In this document: piece by piece, positions 1 to 5,734 of the stretch
Numbering within the stretch: the first letter of the stretch is position 1
How the letters are laid out: the number at the start of each line of letters is the position of its first letter
Assembly: GCA_016206365.1 (NCBI GenBank)
Contig: JACQRR010000021.1
Location: 1 to 14,501 of the forward strand
Source: Candidatus Roizmanbacteria bacterium
GTDB taxonomy: Bacteria; Patescibacteriota; Microgenomatia; UBA1406; GWC2-37-13
Direction: 5' to 3'
Length of the DNA: 14,501 nucleotides
Notes under the pieces: generated by a model
What the model saw: only the letters and a program-made list of their open reading frames with translations
Told to the model about the DNA's origin: nothing
The model's database searches: none
Program-made: the position numbers and the translations under genes

Positions 1-249
1 GCACATTCAATGGAAGAAGCTATAAAAATTGCAAAGAAAAATGAAAAAGAAGAGATATTTATTGCAGGTGGTGCACAAATTTTTAACCAAGGAATTAAAT
101 ATGCCGATAAACTGTATTTAACAATCGTTAAAGGCAACTTCGTAGGCGACACCTTTTTCCCCGATTATTCGGAGTTTAAGAAGGTTGTCTATAAAAAAGA
201 AAGCAGAGATAAAAATTACAGATACACTTTTTTGGAGATAGAGAGATAA
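1..249 (+). CDS. folA: Dihydrofolate reductase, C-terminal part (cut by window edge)
   Basis: The open frame runs from base 1 without a stop, so the gene begins outside the window; the ATG at 10 is internal. The visible 82 or so residues carry the C-terminal DHFR signature: an IAGGAQIF segment (the GGA-x-IF/IY motif that contacts NADPH), then YADKLYLTIV and GDTFFPDY, which is the usual end of the fold. DHFR reduces dihydrofolate to tetrahydrofolate with NADPH, feeding thymidylate synthesis in the cytoplasm. The stop lies 5 bp from the convergent stop of the next gene. A thymidylate synthase upstream is a reasonable expectation but lies outside the window. Confidence in the family is high. Confidence 0.93.
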   Translation, partial: AHSMEEAIKIAKKNEKEEIFIAGGAQIFNQGIKYADKLYLTIVKGNFVGDTFFPDYSEFKKVVYKKESRDKNYRYTFLEIER

Positions 250-254
250 AAAAT

Positions 255-1250
255 TTATAAAGACTCCCAAAAGGAGACGAGCTCCTTTCTTACAGAGTTC
301 CATGGCGCATATTGATCGTAACCATCTGGAAGTCTAGCAAGATAGTCTCCCATGCTCCCAACCGTATAATCTCTATTCGGGTAGCCTTCTTCTGGTGTTC
401 TTCGCAGATAATAGCTTCTATCTAAGGCATAATTTACTTTTCCTACGAAGGGGACTGCTTTATGATGCTGTTCTAACTCCATTATCCCAGCTTGATTACC
501 GGCAGCTACCATAATAATAGGAGGAGGAAGTCTTTTTGGTTTCTCGTCGGAAGGAAGTCCTTGATTTTTTCGGGCTATCCGAATAGAACGATCGGCGCTT
601 ACATAAGTAGCAATACAATCATCTGCCACTATAATGACAGTATCTGGATCCATTGAAGGAAGATAATATATTCTTTCGCCAACATACATCGAGCCATCTT
701 CCATCGTAACTCTTTTTAGTTCAAATCGGGGTATACTTTTAAGAGGAATATTCCATCCAAGTTTTCTGGCGTTGTACACAAGAGCTGCAGCGGTAAATTC
801 TCCACCGTTGAGTGGAGCCATAATTGCAATGTTTTCGGTTTGCAAGAGGCGATTTCTCTCAAGGAATTGAAGCAGTTCTCGTGTGCAAGCGTTAAAAACA
901 GGCATGATTGTTTGTTGATAAAGAAGCTGGTCGTCAGGCGTTTGGGGAGTTGGTCCTACACGGGCGACGAGTCTAGTTATTTCATGCATTGACTCTGTAA
1001 CGGTCGCCAATCTTGCTCCTACGTTTCTACCGTCCCCTAACTGATATCCATTCCAGCGCTTAGGTGGTGGAATCTCTACTTGTAGGCGTCTCAAATCCCC
1101 ATAAAAAGAGATATCGTCGTACGGTCCAGCTGGTCCTTCTATCGGTTTTTGGACAAGCCACATTTTTCCATTGCGGGTGTCAAAAGGAGGCGACTGCCTA
1201 GAGCTTTCAGTTGATCTTCTGGAAGAAAAAAATCTACGAATTCTTAGCAT
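255..1250 (-). CDS. Divergent phosphoribosyltransferase-like protein
   Basis: A 331-residue protein with no family I can name with certainty. Residues 205-218 read VIIVADDCIATYVS, which resembles the type I PRTase PRPP loop (four hydrophobics, DD, then xxxTGxT), but the usual Gly is Tyr. MAPLNGGEFTAAA (about 144-156) sits where the pyrophosphate loop should be. IIMVAAGNQAG (about 245-255) and VGSMGDYLARL (about 297-307) resemble later PRTase strands. About 130 N-terminal residues, Arg/Pro-rich, are extra. It lies between DHFR and an Nmad1 gene, which fits a nucleotide-linked role, but the altered loop makes catalysis uncertain. It has its own strong promoter and a hairpin-containing leader. 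The start at 1250 has no clear Shine-Dalgarno; Met30 is an alternative start. Confidence 0.62.
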   Translation of the reverse strand: MLRIRRFFSSRRSTESSRQSPPFDTRNGKMWLVQKPIEGPAGPYDDISFYGDLRRLQVEIPPPKRWNGYQLGDGRNVGARLATVTESMHEITRLVARVGPTPQTPDDQLLYQQTIMPVFNACTRELLQFLERNRLLQTENIAIMAPLNGGEFTAAALVYNARKLGWNIPLKSIPRFELKRVTMEDGSMYVGERIYYLPSMDPDTVIIVADDCIATYVSADRSIRIARKNQGLPSDEKPKRLPPPIIMVAAGNQAGIMELEQHHKAVPFVGKVNYALDRSYYLRRTPEEGYPNRDYTVGSMGDYLARLPDGYDQYAPWNSVRKELVSFWESL

Positions 1251-1253
1251 TTT

Positions 1254-1278
1254 AAAAAAAATCCCCCTATTCGGGGGA
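1254..1278 (-). terminator. Terminator-like hairpin in the leader of the PRTase-like gene
   Basis: On the minus strand a 6-bp stem (TCCCCC/GGGGGA, 5-nt loop) is followed at once by eight T residues at 1261-1254, then the ATG at 1250. This is the shape of an intrinsic terminator, and it lies between the gene's promoter and its start codon. It may act as an attenuator. The GGGGGA arm is also the only purine-rich stretch near the start, so it could hide a ribosome site. Confidence 0.6.
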
Positions 1279-1299
1279 ATTGTTAATAAAAAACTGATT

Positions 1300-1326
1300 T
1301 TTTCAGAATTTTTGCCATTCTGAAAA
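1300..1326 (-). promoter_or_regulatory. 10-bp inverted repeat at the transcript start of the PRTase-like gene
   Basis: TTTTCAGAAT (1300-1309) and ATTCTGAAAA (1317-1326) are perfect inverted copies with a 7-nt spacer. They cover the predicted transcription start (about 1324). This could be an operator for a dimeric repressor or a 5' stem in the mRNA. Confidence 0.45.
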
Positions 1327-1330
1327 TTAA

Positions 1331-1359
1331 ATTCTATAGTTATTCATCACCCATGTCAA
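1331..1359 (-). promoter_or_regulatory. Sigma-70-type promoter for the PRTase-like gene
   Basis: Read on the minus strand: a perfect -35 TTGACA (1359-1354), 17-bp spacer, -10 TAGAAT (1336-1331). The predicted start near 1324 gives a leader of about 74 nt, unusually long for this window. Confidence 0.8.
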
Positions 1360-1383
1360 TATGATAATCTATAACATTTTAGA

Positions 1384-1389
1384 TATAAT
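1384..1389 (+). promoter_or_regulatory. -10 box placing a leaderless start for the Nmad1 gene
   Basis: A perfect TATAAT ends 6 nt before the ATG at 1396, so transcription should begin at or next to the start codon. No Shine-Dalgarno sequence is present. No convincing -35 box was found. Confidence 0.65.
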
Positions 1390-1395
1390 AAGCTC

Positions 1396-1704
1396 ATGAA
1401 AACCCCAAAATATCTCGATGATGCGTTTGAAGAGGTGTGTAAAGAATTAAAACAGATGTTTTTAAAAAAACACAAAGATTATGGCAAAGGAAATATACTT
1501 GATATGGGAGAGCTTGGAATTGTATTTCGCATCTCGGAAAAGTTTAATCGAATCAAACACCTTCTGATGGAAGGTAAAAAGCCACAGAATGAGTCGATTG
1601 AAGAATCGTGGATTGATATTGGAGTCTACGCCGTGATAGCTGTCCTTCTTAAGAGGAGTTGGTTTAAGAAGCTAGAAGTGAAAAAGAATAATCCCAGCAA
1701 GTAA
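1396..1704 (+). CDS. DUF1599 / nucleotide modification associated domain 1 protein
   Basis: A 102-residue all-alpha protein. The visible signature is KKHKDYGKGNI (24-34), an ISEKFNRIKHLL helix (47-58) and ESIEESWIDIGVYAVIA (66-82), which match the DUF1599 (Nmad1) family as I know it. Members occur in phages and bacteria, often beside nucleotide-synthesis genes; their biochemistry is not firmly established, though the acidic helices resemble MazG-type NTP pyrophosphohydrolases. Here it is close to DHFR and a PRTase-like gene, which supports a role in nucleotide handling. It is transcribed divergently from the PRTase-like gene and appears to be leaderless. Confidence 0.8.
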   Translation: MKTPKYLDDAFEEVCKELKQMFLKKHKDYGKGNILDMGELGIVFRISEKFNRIKHLLMEGKKPQNESIEESWIDIGVYAVIAVLLKRSWFKKLEVKKNNPSK

Positions 1705-1753
1705 ATCCTACTTCTTTGTAGATTATAAGCGACTGACATTACTCAGTTACTTC

Positions 1754-1783
1754 TTTACAATTCATTAGGAAAAAAACTTTAAT
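1754..1783 (+). promoter_or_regulatory. Probable promoter of comM
   Basis: -35 TTTACA (1754-1759), 18-bp spacer, -10 TTTAAT (1778-1783). Predicted start near 1790, leaving a leader of about 6 nt and no Shine-Dalgarno. Confidence 0.5.
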
Positions 1784-1795
1784 TTTTGAACTATT

Positions 1796-3316
1796 ATGTT
1801 GGCTAAAGTTTTCTCCGGTACAACCATAGGCCTGGATGGCGTTCTTATCGAGGTTGAAGTTGACGTCGCAGGTAAAGGCTTCCCGACGTTTTCGATCGTT
1901 GGTTTGCCAAGTAAATCAATAGACGAGTCAAAAGACAGGGTTCGTACGGCGATTGAAAATGTAAACTTTGAGATGCCAGACTCTCGCCTTACTGTGAATC
2001 TTGCTCCGGCAGATATACCAAAAGAAGGCTCAAGCTTTGATCTTCCAATAGCGGTTGGGATTTTGGCTGCATCGGGAAATGTAGAAAAAGATCGATTAGA
2101 TACAAGTTTATTTGTAGGTGAGTTGTCACTTGAAGGGAAAGTACGAAGAGTCCCAGGAGTGATATTGATTGCTCTTTTAGCCAAAAAATTGAGAATCGCA
2201 AAGTTGTACTTGCCTAGTGAAAATGCAAAAGAAGCAAGATTGGTTGATGGGCTGGACGTTTACCCAATTCGCACGCTTTCAGATTTGATTCTTCATCTTA
2301 ATGGACAAAAACTTATCAGTTCTCAACCAGAGATAAAATGGGAAAATCTGGTAGATCAAGAAGGATATGAGTTTGATTTTGCTGAGGTGAGAGGGCAAGA
2401 ACAGGCAAAAAGAGCCTTAGAGATTGCTGCCGCAGGTTTTCACAATGTGCTTCTAAAGGGTCCACCGGGAGCCGGAAAAACAATGTTGTCTCGAGCCTTT
2501 CCCTCGATTCTGCCAAAAATGGATAAAGACGAGATTTTGGAAATTTCAAAAATTTATTCGGTTTCAGGGCTTTTAAAAGATAAATTCTTTGTTGATAAGC
2601 GACCGTTTCGCTCGCCTCATCACACGACATCACGTATCGGCTTAATCGGTGGTGGGACACACCCAACACCCGGAGAAATATCTTTATCTCATAGGGGAGT
2701 TTTATTTTTGGACGAATTGCCGGAGTTTCCTCGATCTGTCTTAGAGTCTTTGCGCCAGCCTCTAGAGGATGGTTTTGTGAGCATATCCCGAGCTGCGGGA
2801 AGTCTGACATTTCCTTCTCGATTTCTTCTTTTAGCAGCTTCAAATCCCTGTCCGTGTGGATATCTAGGCCATCCCAAAAGGAATTGTCGTTGTTTGCCAG
2901 GTTCAATCATCAAATATCGTAGGCGTCTTTCAGGTCCTTTACTGGATCGGATCGATCTTCATATCGACGTTCCACCGGTAAAAGAAGACAGTCTAGACTT
3001 GTATCATGACGCCGAACCAAGCAAAGATATTAGAGAACGAGTGATGCTGGCTCGCGAAAGACAGCTCAAAAGATTTAAAAAAGCCTCAATTAAAGTAAAC
3101 GCAGAAATGAATTCGACACAAGTAAAAAAATATTGCCAGCTGACCCGCGAAGCGATAGATCTTCTAAAGCAGGCGATCTCTCGTCTCTTTCTTTCTGCCC
3201 GATCGTACTTCAAAGTAATAAAGATTGCCCAAACTATCGCAGATTTAAATAATAAGGGAATGATAGAAGCAGCATATGTAGCAGAGGCCTTACAGTATAG
3301 GGCAAAGGAAGAGTAA
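1796..3316 (+). CDS. comM: ComM/YifB family Mg chelatase-like AAA+ ATPase
   Basis: A 506-residue protein of normal length for the family. ComM is a hexameric helicase that promotes branch migration when incoming single-stranded DNA integrates during natural transformation. The N-terminal S5/ChlI-like domain begins with MLAKVFSGTTIGLDGV, typical of family starts. Walker A is GPPGAGKT at 222-229, followed by RSPHHTTS at 272-279 and Walker B LFLDEL at 303-308. A four-Cys cluster (C352, C354, C364, C366), family-typical and probably metal-binding, follows, with the Mg_chelatase C-terminal lid at about 400-500. All key residues are intact. It supports competence-type DNA uptake in this organism; the pilin-like genes follow but are separated by a repeat and their own promoter. 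Confidence 0.95.
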   Translation: MLAKVFSGTTIGLDGVLIEVEVDVAGKGFPTFSIVGLPSKSIDESKDRVRTAIENVNFEMPDSRLTVNLAPADIPKEGSSFDLPIAVGILAASGNVEKDRLDTSLFVGELSLEGKVRRVPGVILIALLAKKLRIAKLYLPSENAKEARLVDGLDVYPIRTLSDLILHLNGQKLISSQPEIKWENLVDQEGYEFDFAEVRGQEQAKRALEIAAAGFHNVLLKGPPGAGKTMLSRAFPSILPKMDKDEILEISKIYSVSGLLKDKFFVDKRPFRSPHHTTSRIGLIGGGTHPTPGEISLSHRGVLFLDELPEFPRSVLESLRQPLEDGFVSISRAAGSLTFPSRFLLLAASNPCPCGYLGHPKRNCRCLPGSIIKYRRRLSGPLLDRIDLHIDVPPVKEDSLDLYHDAEPSKDIRERVMLARERQLKRFKKASIKVNAEMNSTQVKKYCQLTREAIDLLKQAISRLFLSARSYFKVIKIAQTIADLNNKGMIEAAYVAEALQYRAKEE

Positions 3317-3324
3317 AGAAATAT

Positions 3325-3447
3325 AAATCCCAAATCCCAATTTCCAATAACCAATAAAGCTCCAATTCTCAATAAATCGAAGAACGTATCTTTTTGAGAT
3401 TTTGGATTTGTGATTTGTTTGGAGCTTGAGATTTGATCATTGAGATT
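3325..3447 (-). repeat. Dispersed intergenic repeat, copy 1
   Basis: 123 bp rich in AATCCCAA, CCAAT and TCTCAAA words with the reverse words in the right half, so it can fold back on itself. Its reverse complement aligns without gaps to 4521-4643 with 17 mismatches by hand count (about 86% identity). It sits directly after comM and before the promoter of the first pilin-like gene. Confidence 0.85.
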
Positions 3448-3461
3448 TTTCCTTATTCCTC

Positions 3462-3490
3462 TTGACAAACAAAAAGGGGTAGAGTAGGAT
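3462..3490 (+). promoter_or_regulatory. Promoter of the first pilin-like gene
   Basis: Perfect -35 TTGACA (3462-3467), 17-bp spacer, -10 TAGGAT (3485-3490). The predicted start near 3497 leaves only about 6 nt before the ATG at 3503, so the mRNA is nearly leaderless. Confidence 0.75.
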
Positions 3491-3502
3491 GTATTTAATA
3501 GT

Positions 3503-3928
3503 ATGTCAAATAAGTTAAAAAAAATTGTCTCAGCGCTTAAATACTTTCAATTATTGGGTTATCTTGCATTAACTGCGCCAGTCTTCGCCCAAGACCCAAC
3601 AATCATGATCGAACCAACAAAAATAGGTTTTAAAATTCCTACTTTAGGTGACATTCTTACCTTTATGATCCGGGCTTTCTTTATAGTCGCAGGTTTGGCA
3701 GCTCTGCTTTTTCTTTTGCTTGGCGCTTTATCCTGGGTGACCTCAGGCGGAAACAAAGAAAATGTCGATAAAGCCAGAGATAAAATAACAGCTGCTATTT
3801 TAGGCCTTATCCTTATAGTTGCGGTTTTGGCAATAATAGTGACTCTTGAGCAGGTGGTTTTCGGCGGAAGACTTTGTTTAGGCCTTTCCTGTCCAATTAC
3901 GATTCCGTCTTTGTTGCAGCCACCGTAG
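3503..3928 (+). CDS. VirB2/TrbC-like 'T4SS pilin' family membrane protein
   Basis: A 141-residue protein with an N-terminal signal peptide (KLKK then a hydrophobic stretch, cleavage likely after PVFA, residue 29), an extracytoplasmic segment and two transmembrane helices at about 57-77 and 95-115. The loop between them, GALSWVTSGGNKENVDKA (74-91), is the conserved part of a small pilin-like family common in CPR bacteria. VirB2-type pilins are two-helix subunits of conjugation and DNA-transfer filaments, but a real pilus role here is inference, because no VirB4, VirB6 or VirD4 gene is in view. Two Cys (125, 130) near the end may form a disulphide. It is followed after 6 bp by a paralogue. Confidence 0.8.
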   Translation: MSNKLKKIVSALKYFQLLGYLALTAPVFAQDPTIMIEPTKIGFKIPTLGDILTFMIRAFFIVAGLAALLFLLLGALSWVTSGGNKENVDKARDKITAAILGLILIVAVLAIIVTLEQVVFGGRLCLGLSCPITIPSLLQPP

Positions 3929-3934
3929 TAATTC

Positions 3935-4288
3935 ATGTTTACCTCCTTTACAGCCTATGCTCAAATAAGAGAGTGGGGAGATTGCGTTGTTGAGGGAGTT
4001 CCTACTTTAAAGTGTTTAGAGGTTGTCTTCGGCAACATCCTTTTCATGTCCTCTGCACTGGTAATTCTTATCCTCTTTATCATGTTTGTCGTCGGTGCTT
4101 TTAGATATCTTACCTCTTTTGGAAATCCGGAAAATGTCAAGAAAGCTCAAGGGACCTTAAGATATGCTCTTATCGGCTTTATTCTTTTTATCAGCGCGTA
4201 CTTAATTCTTAACGTGATTTGTTATCTGTTTTTGGGAGGAATTGGAAGTAAATGCAGGCTTTTTAAGTTGGAAATACCAGGCCCTTAG
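3935..4288 (+). CDS. Second 'T4SS pilin' family paralogue with shortened leader
   Basis: A 117-residue paralogue of the preceding gene. Two transmembrane helices (about 35-55 and 75-98) flank GAFRYLTSFGNPENVKKA (54-71), which lines up with the same loop in its neighbour (TS-x-GN-x-ENV-x-KA shared). The N-terminus MFTSFTAYAQ looks like only the end of a signal peptide (AYA then Q); the basic and hydrophobic parts are missing, and an in-frame stop lies two codons upstream of the ATG, so no longer start exists. Either it inserts without a cleaved leader or the gene lost its 5' end. The 6-bp gap and absent promoter suggest co-transcription with the first copy. Cys17, Cys27, Cys96 and Cys107 could pair. 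Confidence 0.78.
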   Translation: MFTSFTAYAQIREWGDCVVEGVPTLKCLEVVFGNILFMSSALVILILFIMFVVGAFRYLTSFGNPENVKKAQGTLRYALIGFILFISAYLILNVICYLFLGGIGSKCRLFKLEIPGP

Positions 4289-4310
4289 TCGTCGGTGAGA
4301 TTGTAAGGGG

Positions 4311-4340
4311 ATCCTTCGACTCGCTACGCTCGCTCAGGAT
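4311..4340. repeat. Short REP-like repeat
   Basis: A GC-rich 30-bp block in an AT-rich spacer, ending in ATCCT and AGGAT (inverted) with the core TCGACTCGCTACGCTCGCT. I recall this kind of CCTTCGACTCGCT...CAGGATGA block as a dispersed intergenic repeat in several bacterial genomes; that recollection is unverified and only one copy is in the window. Confidence 0.45.
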
Positions 4341-4377
4341 GATTTTTGTCACTTAGAACCAGGAGTGACAAAAATCA
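4340..4377. repeat. 14-bp perfect inverted repeat over the 3' end of a small ORF
   Basis: TGATTTTTGTCACT (4340-4353) and AGTGACAAAAATCA (4364-4377) are perfect inverted copies with a 10-nt loop. The repeat covers the stop codon of the minus-strand 50-aa ORF. There is no U-tract beyond either arm, so it is not a clear intrinsic terminator; it may protect mRNA ends. Confidence 0.75.
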
Positions 4378-4501
4378 CCTTTACTCCTTTATCTTCTGGG
4401 ATTGGAGAGACCCCGCGATTACTTTCTTTGATGAGATTGAAGATGACAAAAAAAAGGAGTGCAAGGCCGACTGAAATTAAAACTGCACCAATGATCTTCA
4501 T
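4349..4501 (-). CDS. Small single-pass membrane protein (50 aa)
   Basis: An ORF of 50 codons that reads MKIIGAVLISVGLALLFF at its start: a short basic end and one transmembrane helix (about 3-23), then a polar tail with SPIPEDKGVKVIFVTPGSK. It has a normal amino-acid mix and a complete start and stop, and the tail (PEDKGVKVIFVTPG) looks like a conserved small-protein ending of CPR genomes, though I cannot name a family. Function unknown; the tail probably lies on the outer face if the N-terminus is inside. It is on the same strand as, and downstream of, the glycosyltransferase, with one copy of the dispersed repeat between them. The 3' end forms a 14-bp hairpin. Confidence 0.68.
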   Translation of the reverse strand: MKIIGAVLISVGLALLFFVIFNLIKESNRGVSPIPEDKGVKVIFVTPGSK

Positions 4502-4520
4502 ACAATTAAAATTCAATTAA

Positions 4521-4643
4521 AATCCCAATGACCAAACCCTAAGCTCCAAATAAGTCTCAAATCCAAAATCTCAAAAAAATTCTTTCTTTGATTTATTGGG
4601 AATTGGAATTTTATTGGTCATTGGAAATTGGGATTTGAGATTT
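4521..4643 (+). repeat. Dispersed intergenic repeat, copy 2 (inverted relative to copy 1)
   Basis: 123 bp aligning without gaps to the reverse complement of 3325-3447 (106 of 123 positions identical by hand count). It lies between the glycosyltransferase and the 50-aa membrane protein. The two copies face each other across 1,073 bp that hold both pilin-like genes. Confidence 0.85.
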
Positions 4644-4646
4644 TTA

Positions 4647-5582
4647 TTAAAGATTTATCTTTTCTTTAATTAAATACTGCGGTCTATTTTGTATCTCCTG
4701 ATAAATTTTTCCCACATATTCCCCAATTATTCCAATTGTGATAAGCTGGACTCCTCCCAAAAATACGATTGAGAAAAAAAGCGATGCCCAACCAGGTAGC
4801 CAGTCACCCTGATTGAGGATGAAATGTTGGATCGATTTTGAAACGATAACGAAGATGCTGAAAAACGAGGCAACAAATCCAAAATAGGTAGAGAGTCGAA
4901 GCGGTTTGACAGAAAAAGAAGTGATTCCCTGAAGGGCAAAGTTGAGCATTTTGGAAAATGTATAGTGTGTTTCTCCAGCAAATCTTTTTTCTCTTTTAAA
5001 ATAAACAAAAGAGGCAGGATGTCCTCCCCAGGCGACAAGACCTCGCAAAAAACGCGATTTTTCTGGAAGATTGTTAAGAAAATCTACTATTTCCCGATCT
5101 ATTAGCCTATAATCGCCAACATCAGTTGGAATAGGAGTATCAGATAGAAAGTTAATAAATTTATAAAAAAGATAAGCAGTCAGCTTTTTGGCGAAATTAT
5201 CTACATCTCTTTTCTCACGCTTGGCATATACGATATGAGCTCCCTGCTTCCATTTTTCAACCATTTGAGAGATTATTTCAGGGGGATCCTGAAGATCTGC
5301 ATCCATTGTAATTACGCAGTCACCTTTAGTGTAATTATACCCACAAGTTAAAGCATTTTGGTGGCCGAAATTGCGTTGGAGGGAAATAAATTTTATTTTC
5401 GGGTTAATTTTTGCTTTTGACTTAATTTTCTCATTGGTATTATCCATGGAACCGTCACTCACAAAAATAATTTCGTAATTGAAGCCTTTTACTACCGGAA
5501 GAAGTCGTTTTAAGAGAGGATCGATATTATTTTCTTCATTGTAGACAGGGATAACAATAGAGAGGAGAAAAGTATTGGTCAT
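4647..5582 (-). CDS. Family 2 glycosyltransferase (polyprenyl-phosphate sugar synthase type)
   Basis: A 311-residue inner-membrane protein. The GT-A domain shows SIVIPVYNEE (8-17), VSDGSMDNT (41-49), the DAD metal motif (94-96) and QDPPE (98-102). Two C-terminal helices (about 233-250 and 265-287) match the GtrB/DPM1-like subgroup, which moves a sugar from a nucleotide donor to polyprenyl phosphate for later transfer at the outer face of the membrane. The sugar cannot be read from sequence. The frame is open to 5624, but a TGCTATACT extended -10 box (5598-5590) with -35 CGGACA lies inside that extension and ends 7 nt before the ATG at 5582. I therefore place the start at 5582, where SIVIPVYNEE is at the normal distance, on a leaderless mRNA. 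Confidence 0.9.
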   Translation of the reverse strand: MTNTFLLSIVIPVYNEENNIDPLLKRLLPVVKGFNYEIIFVSDGSMDNTNEKIKSKAKINPKIKFISLQRNFGHQNALTCGYNYTKGDCVITMDADLQDPPEIISQMVEKWKQGAHIVYAKREKRDVDNFAKKLTAYLFYKFINFLSDTPIPTDVGDYRLIDREIVDFLNNLPEKSRFLRGLVAWGGHPASFVYFKREKRFAGETHYTFSKMLNFALQGITSFSVKPLRLSTYFGFVASFFSIFVIVSKSIQHFILNQGDWLPGWASLFFSIVFLGGVQLITIGIIGEYVGKIYQEIQNRPQYLIKEKINL

Positions 5583-5589
5583 GAAAGAT

Positions 5590-5618
5590 AGTATAGCATT
5601 TTCGATTAAGCTTGTCCG
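5590..5618 (-). promoter_or_regulatory. Promoter giving a leaderless glycosyltransferase mRNA
   Basis: Minus strand: -35 CGGACA (5618-5613), 17-bp spacer, extended -10 TGC-TATACT (TATACT at 5595-5590). The start ATG at 5582 follows after 7 nt. Confidence 0.7.
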
Positions 5619-5687
5619 CCACATCTTACTTTTCGCCTTATCCCGATTAAATCGGAATGCGGCTCAAAGAGCGATGTTTGGCGGACA
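5613..5687. repeat. Inverted repeat overlapping the glycosyltransferase promoter
   Basis: TGTCCGCCA (5613-5621) and TGGCGGACA (5679-5687) are perfect inverted copies, extended by CATC/GATG after a small bulge. Inside lies a second small palindrome, CCGATTaaATCGG (about 5643-5655). The left arm contains the -35 box of the glycosyltransferase gene. Confidence 0.5.
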
Positions 5688-5689
5688 CA

Positions 5690-5730
5690 AGAAACTCTAG
5701 TTCTAAAACTGCGTTTTAGAAAGAGTTTCT
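5690..5730. repeat. Long hairpin just beyond the tRNA 3' end
   Basis: Two stacked 9-bp stems: AGAAACTCT (5690-5698) with AGAGTTTCT (5722-5730), and TTCTAAAAC (5701-5709) with GTTTTAGAA (5713-5721), with a 2-nt bulge between and a TGC loop. It starts 4 nt after the last base of the minus-strand tRNA. There is no U-tract, so it may be a 3' processing or stop signal rather than a standard terminator. Confidence 0.6.
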
Positions 5731-5734
5731 AGTG

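Noticed and set aside
2316..3468. Minus-strand ORFs opposite comM and its 3' end
   Set aside because: They are frame shadows of a fully conserved ComM protein; their translations show no family features.
3559..3936. Minus-strand ORF of 125 codons opposite the first pilin-like gene
   Set aside because: It is the exact antisense of a signal-peptide-bearing two-helix protein with its own promoter; no start signals or family features of its own.
3325..4643. Insertion sequence or transposon bounded by the inverted repeats
   Set aside because: The segment holds only two pilin-like genes and a small ORF with no transposase, and no target-site duplication is visible.
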